Assembly (NCBI GenBank): GCA_016235815.1 | Contig: JACRIM010000027.1 | Span: 36,421-100,420 of the forward strand | DNA from: Planctomycetota bacterium | Lineage (GTDB): Bacteria > Planctomycetota > Phycisphaerae > UBA1845 > UTPLA1 | DNA length: 64,000 nucleotides | Direction: 5' to 3' | Shown here: positions 61,609-64,000 of the stretch, one piece after another | How the letters are laid out: the number at the start of each line of letters is the position of its first letter | Numbering within the stretch: position 1 is the stretch's first letter | Position numbers and translations under genes: made by a program | The notes under the pieces: model-generated | The model's database searches: none | What the model was told of the DNA's origin: nothing | Seen by the model: the letters and a program-made list of their open reading frames with translations, nothing else

Positions 61609-62157
61609 ATGAAACTGCTCTTACGAAAAGACATTCCAAAGCTCGGCCTCTGCGGAGACGTCGTCGACGTCTCCACCGGCTATGCTCGAAATTACCTCCT
61701 GCCTCACCACCTGGCGTTGGAGCCGACCAAGTCCAATCTCAAGGCCATTGAGAAGGACAAGATCGTTGCCGCCCAGGAACGCGAGCGAATCCGCGGCGTC
61801 CTTCGCCAGACGGCCTCCCGCCTGGCCGGCGCCGAGGTCACCATCGCCGCCGCCTGCACGCCCGACGGCCACCTCTATGGCTCCGTTGGTCCGCGCGAGA
61901 TTTCACATGCCCTGATGGAAGAGGGACACTCGGTCCACGCCGATCAGGTTAAGATGTCGCATAATCTCAAGGAAGTCGGCTCCACCGAAGTGCCCATCGT
62001 CCTCGCGGATGACATCCGGGCAACCGTCAAGGTGTGGGTCGTCGCAGAGAAGCGCGCCGGCGAGTTTGAACCGGAACCGGCGAAGGAAGGTGGCACGGAT
62101 GTCCCAGGCAGCAATCCAGACGCCCAACCGTCCGACGCCGTCGGCACGGCCAACTGA
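61609..62157 (+). CDS. rplI: 50S ribosomal protein L9
   Basis: A 182-residue L9. The N-terminal domain has the family signature KLGLCGDVVDVSTGYARNYL followed by LPHHLALEPTKSN; the rest is the connecting helix and C-domain (GHLYGSVGPREISHALMEEG). Start ATG at 61609. Its last 59 bases overlap the start of dnaB in another frame. Confidence 0.94.
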   Translation: MKLLLRKDIPKLGLCGDVVDVSTGYARNYLLPHHLALEPTKSNLKAIEKDKIVAAQERERIRGVLRQTASRLAGAEVTIAAACTPDGHLYGSVGPREISHALMEEGHSVHADQVKMSHNLKEVGSTEVPIVLADDIRATVKVWVVAEKRAGEFEPEPAKEGGTDVPGSNPDAQPSDAVGTAN

Positions 62158-63631
62158 TCCCATCGCATCCGGCCGGCTCCCTCCGCAGGATTTGGAAGCG
62201 GAGGCGAGCCTGCTCGGCGCGATGCTTCTCGATCGTGATTCCATCGGTCAAGTCGTGCAGCTCATCCCCCGGGATGAGTCCGCGCGCTTCTACCGTCCCG
62301 ACCATCGCCTCCTCTACGAAGTCCTCGTCGACATCTACGACGCGAACAAGCCCATCGACATCATCGTGCTCGAGGACGAACTCCGCCGTCGCGGTCTCCT
62401 CGACGAAGTCGGCGGCCGACAATACTTGATCGACCTCTCCGAATCTGTTCCCTCCACCGCCAACAGCGAACACTATGCCCGCATCGTCCGCGACAAGTCG
62501 ATGCTCCGCGACTTGATTCAATGCACCAGCGAGATCATGCAGTCGGCCTACAACCAGGTCGAATCCGCCGTGCAGGTTCTCGACGATGCCGAGAAAGCCC
62601 TCTTCGAAGTCACCGAACAGCGCGTCAGCAATCAGGCCGTCTCCCTCCGCGACTTTCTCGACGAAACGTTCAAGCAAATCGAATCCTTCGAAGAAGGCAC
62701 GCTCTCCGGCGTACCCACCGGCTTTACCGAACTAGACTCACTGCTCGGCGGCATGCAGTACGGCGACTTCATCGTCATCGCCGCCCGGCCCAGCATGGGA
62801 AAGACGGCGCTGGCCCTTTCAATGTTGGAAGCCGTCGGCATCTCCGAACAAATGCCCGCCGCCTTTTTCTCGATGGAAATGAGCAAGCTGCAGATCGCCC
62901 AACGCATGCTCTGCTCGCGTGCCCAGGTCGATATGCACAAGATGCGCCACGCCCGCCTCTCTGATGAGGAGATCACCAAGCTCCAACTCGCCTGCGGCAA
63001 CATGCGCACCTGCCCGGTTTTTGTCGATGACACACCCGGCATGAGCGTCATGGAACTCCGCGCCAAGTCGCGCCGTCTGAAAATGCTCCACGACATAAAG
63101 GTCATCTTCGTGGACTACCTGCAGCTCATGTATGATCGCGCCGCCGCGAAAGACAGCCGTCAGAATGAAATCGCCTCGATCAGCCGCGGCCTCAAGGCCC
63201 TCGCCCGCGAGTTGAACATCCCCGTCGTCGCCATGGCCCAGCTCAATCGACAGGTCGAAGGCCGCGAAGGCAATCGCCCCCGAATGAGCGATCTCCGCGA
63301 ATCCGGCGCCATCGAGCAGGACGCCGACGTGGTCATGCTCCTGCACCGGGAGGAGTACTACCTCAGCAAAAAGCGCGCCACCAGCCCGGCCGCCGCCGAG
63401 CAATTCGAAAAATCAAAGGGCAAGGCCGAGATCATCGTCGCCAAGCAGCGCAACGGCCCGACCGGCGACATCGAAATCCACTTCAACCCGCACTTCACCC
63501 GCTTCGACAACGCCGCCCCCGGCTACATCAGCGACGATGCCGGCTACGGCAACCGCGGCTACGCCGAAGACCCCGGCATCGCCTTTAACCCCTCCGGGCC
63601 GGGCCTCGCCGACGAAGCCGCGCCGTTTTAG
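62099..63631 (+). CDS. dnaB: Replicative DNA helicase DnaB
   Basis: A 510-residue hexameric helicase. The N-domain starts LPPQDLEAEASLLGAMLLDR; the RecA-like domain has Walker A ARPSMGKTALALSM, FFSMEMSKLQIAQRMLC, Walker B VIFVDYLQLM, and the arginine/sensor parts AQLNRQVEGREGNRPRMSDL, RESGAIEQDADVVMLLHREE. The C-terminus IEIHFNPHFTRFDN is usual. Start ATG 62099 has AAGGAAGG eight bases ahead and lies inside rplI. The C-terminal ~40 residues are a Gly/Asp-rich extension. Confidence 0.96.
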   Translation: MSQAAIQTPNRPTPSARPTDPIASGRLPPQDLEAEASLLGAMLLDRDSIGQVVQLIPRDESARFYRPDHRLLYEVLVDIYDANKPIDIIVLEDELRRRGLLDEVGGRQYLIDLSESVPSTANSEHYARIVRDKSMLRDLIQCTSEIMQSAYNQVESAVQVLDDAEKALFEVTEQRVSNQAVSLRDFLDETFKQIESFEEGTLSGVPTGFTELDSLLGGMQYGDFIVIAARPSMGKTALALSMLEAVGISEQMPAAFFSMEMSKLQIAQRMLCSRAQVDMHKMRHARLSDEEITKLQLACGNMRTCPVFVDDTPGMSVMELRAKSRRLKMLHDIKVIFVDYLQLMYDRAAAKDSRQNEIASISRGLKALARELNIPVVAMAQLNRQVEGREGNRPRMSDLRESGAIEQDADVVMLLHREEYYLSKKRATSPAAAEQFEKSKGKAEIIVAKQRNGPTGDIEIHFNPHFTRFDNAAPGYISDDAGYGNRGYAEDPGIAFNPSGPGLADEAAPF

Positions 63632-63693
63632 TTGTGTCTTTGAGCGGCTTGCGTTGTCTCGTTTGCCGCATAGAATGAAGGGTTCAGGTTCAG

Positions 63694-64000
63694 CGGGGCG
63701 TAGCTCAGCCTGGTCAGAGCGGTCGCCGCGGCGACAGGTCGGGAACTAAGCCACGCTGTTCAAGGAAACAATAGTCCGACGACTGTGAGCGCGTCGGTTT
63801 GGAATAAGTAAATAGCAGCTACGGGGCGTAGCTCAGCCTGGTCAGAGCGGTCGCCGCGGCGACAGGTCGGGAACTAAGCCACGCTGTTCAAGAAAACAAT
63901 AGTCCGACGACTGTGAGCGCGTCGGTTTGGAATAAGTAAATAGCAGCTACGGGGCGTAGCTCAGCCTGGTCAGAGCGGTCGCCGCGGCGACAGGTCGGGA
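63694..64000. repeat. 128-bp tandem repeat with tRNA-like 5' segment
   Basis: Units begin at 63695, 63823 and 63951 (period exactly 128); the array runs off the window. Units 1 and 2 differ at one base (G at 63765, A at 63893). Each unit begins GGGGCGTAGCTCAGCCTGGT plus CAGAGC, the 5' acceptor strand and D arm of a tRNA. Its 3' half (T arm, closing CGCCCC) is absent; instead follow a palindrome GTCGCCGCGGCGAC and a hairpin CCGACG-N10-CGTCGG. Across unit junctions AGCTAC and GTAGCT form a further 6-bp stem. No open frame is seen. Confidence 0.85.

Noticed and set aside
63695..63767. Functional tRNA gene
   Set aside because: Acceptor and D arm look right, but there is no 7-base anticodon loop, no T arm and no pairing 3' acceptor strand within the 128-bp unit.

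Overview
The window looks like a chromosomal segment of a high-GC planctomycete, probably Phycisphaerae-like. Four things suggest this: a SecA of 1337 residues with an enlarged C-terminal half and a cysteine-rich insertion; a zinc-ribbon remnant of the type CGNDLRGN..CPECG that I associate with planctomycetes; several exported proteins of lineage-restricted appearance; and short GC-rich palindromic repeats, with a REP-associated transposase, scattered between and inside genes. There is no rRNA, CRISPR array, prophage or integrated plasmid. This assignment is by recognition only; no database search was made.

Layout. 1-6.2 kb: a phosphatase cut by the window edge, a FabG/PhaB-type reductase, and a kynurenine-pathway cluster (RidA/2-aminomuconate deaminase-like, tryptophan 2,3-dioxygenase, kynurenine 3-monooxygenase, kynureninase) with an ankyrin protein inside it. 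6.6-11.3 kb: outer-membrane-type protein plus a 40-residue peptide gene, a dicarboxylate/amino-acid symporter, a glycogen-synthase-like glycosyltransferase and ClpS. 11.5-15.9 kb: a DUF58/BatA-VWA pair followed by a PQQ-propeller lipoprotein. 16-20.7 kb: ETF alpha, a HEPN pair lying between it and a membrane Fe-S (CCG) oxidoreductase, and a cyclic-nucleotide-binding protein. 20.8-22.5 kb: a SEC-C miniprotein and Kdo transferase with a tandem repeat inside its reading frame. 22.5-26.5 kb: a polyhydroxyalkanoate cluster (SDR, PhaC, PhaE-like, phasin, PhaR) with candidate operators. 26.6-31 kb: SecA and a small membrane protein. 31-38.6 kb: an SDR, a RelE/XRE toxin-antitoxin pair, P5C dehydrogenase, a GH31 glycosidase and VapBC. 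38.6-40.5 kb: Rex, NuoB and NuoC. 40.8-45.9 kb: three exported proteins of unknown function. 46-51.5 kb: cobalamin adenosyltransferase, a RAYT transposase flanked by its repeats, GlnRS, a UGA-interrupted zinc-ribbon gene, GltX and an Rrf2 regulator. 51.6-55.1 kb: HPP dioxygenase, two small enzymes, ThyA and DHFR. 55.2-63.6 kb: a calcium-repeat lipoprotein, tRNA-Gln, a truncated GlmU, Prs, L25, Pth, S6, SSB, S18, L9 and DnaB. 63.7 kb to the end: a 128-bp tandem array whose units each start like the 5' half of a tRNA.

Together the genes point to a heterotrophic aerobe or facultative organism that oxidises tryptophan, tyrosine and proline, stores carbon as PHA, passes electrons from ETF to quinone through a CCG-type membrane oxidoreductase, and has an LPS-type outer membrane. 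The most unusual signals are the tRNA-half tandem array at the right edge, the in-frame UGA at a conserved zinc-ribbon cysteine (49.1 kb), repeat insertions carried inside the coding frames of waaA and the BatA-like gene, and the RAYT with dispersed copies of its flanking hairpin.
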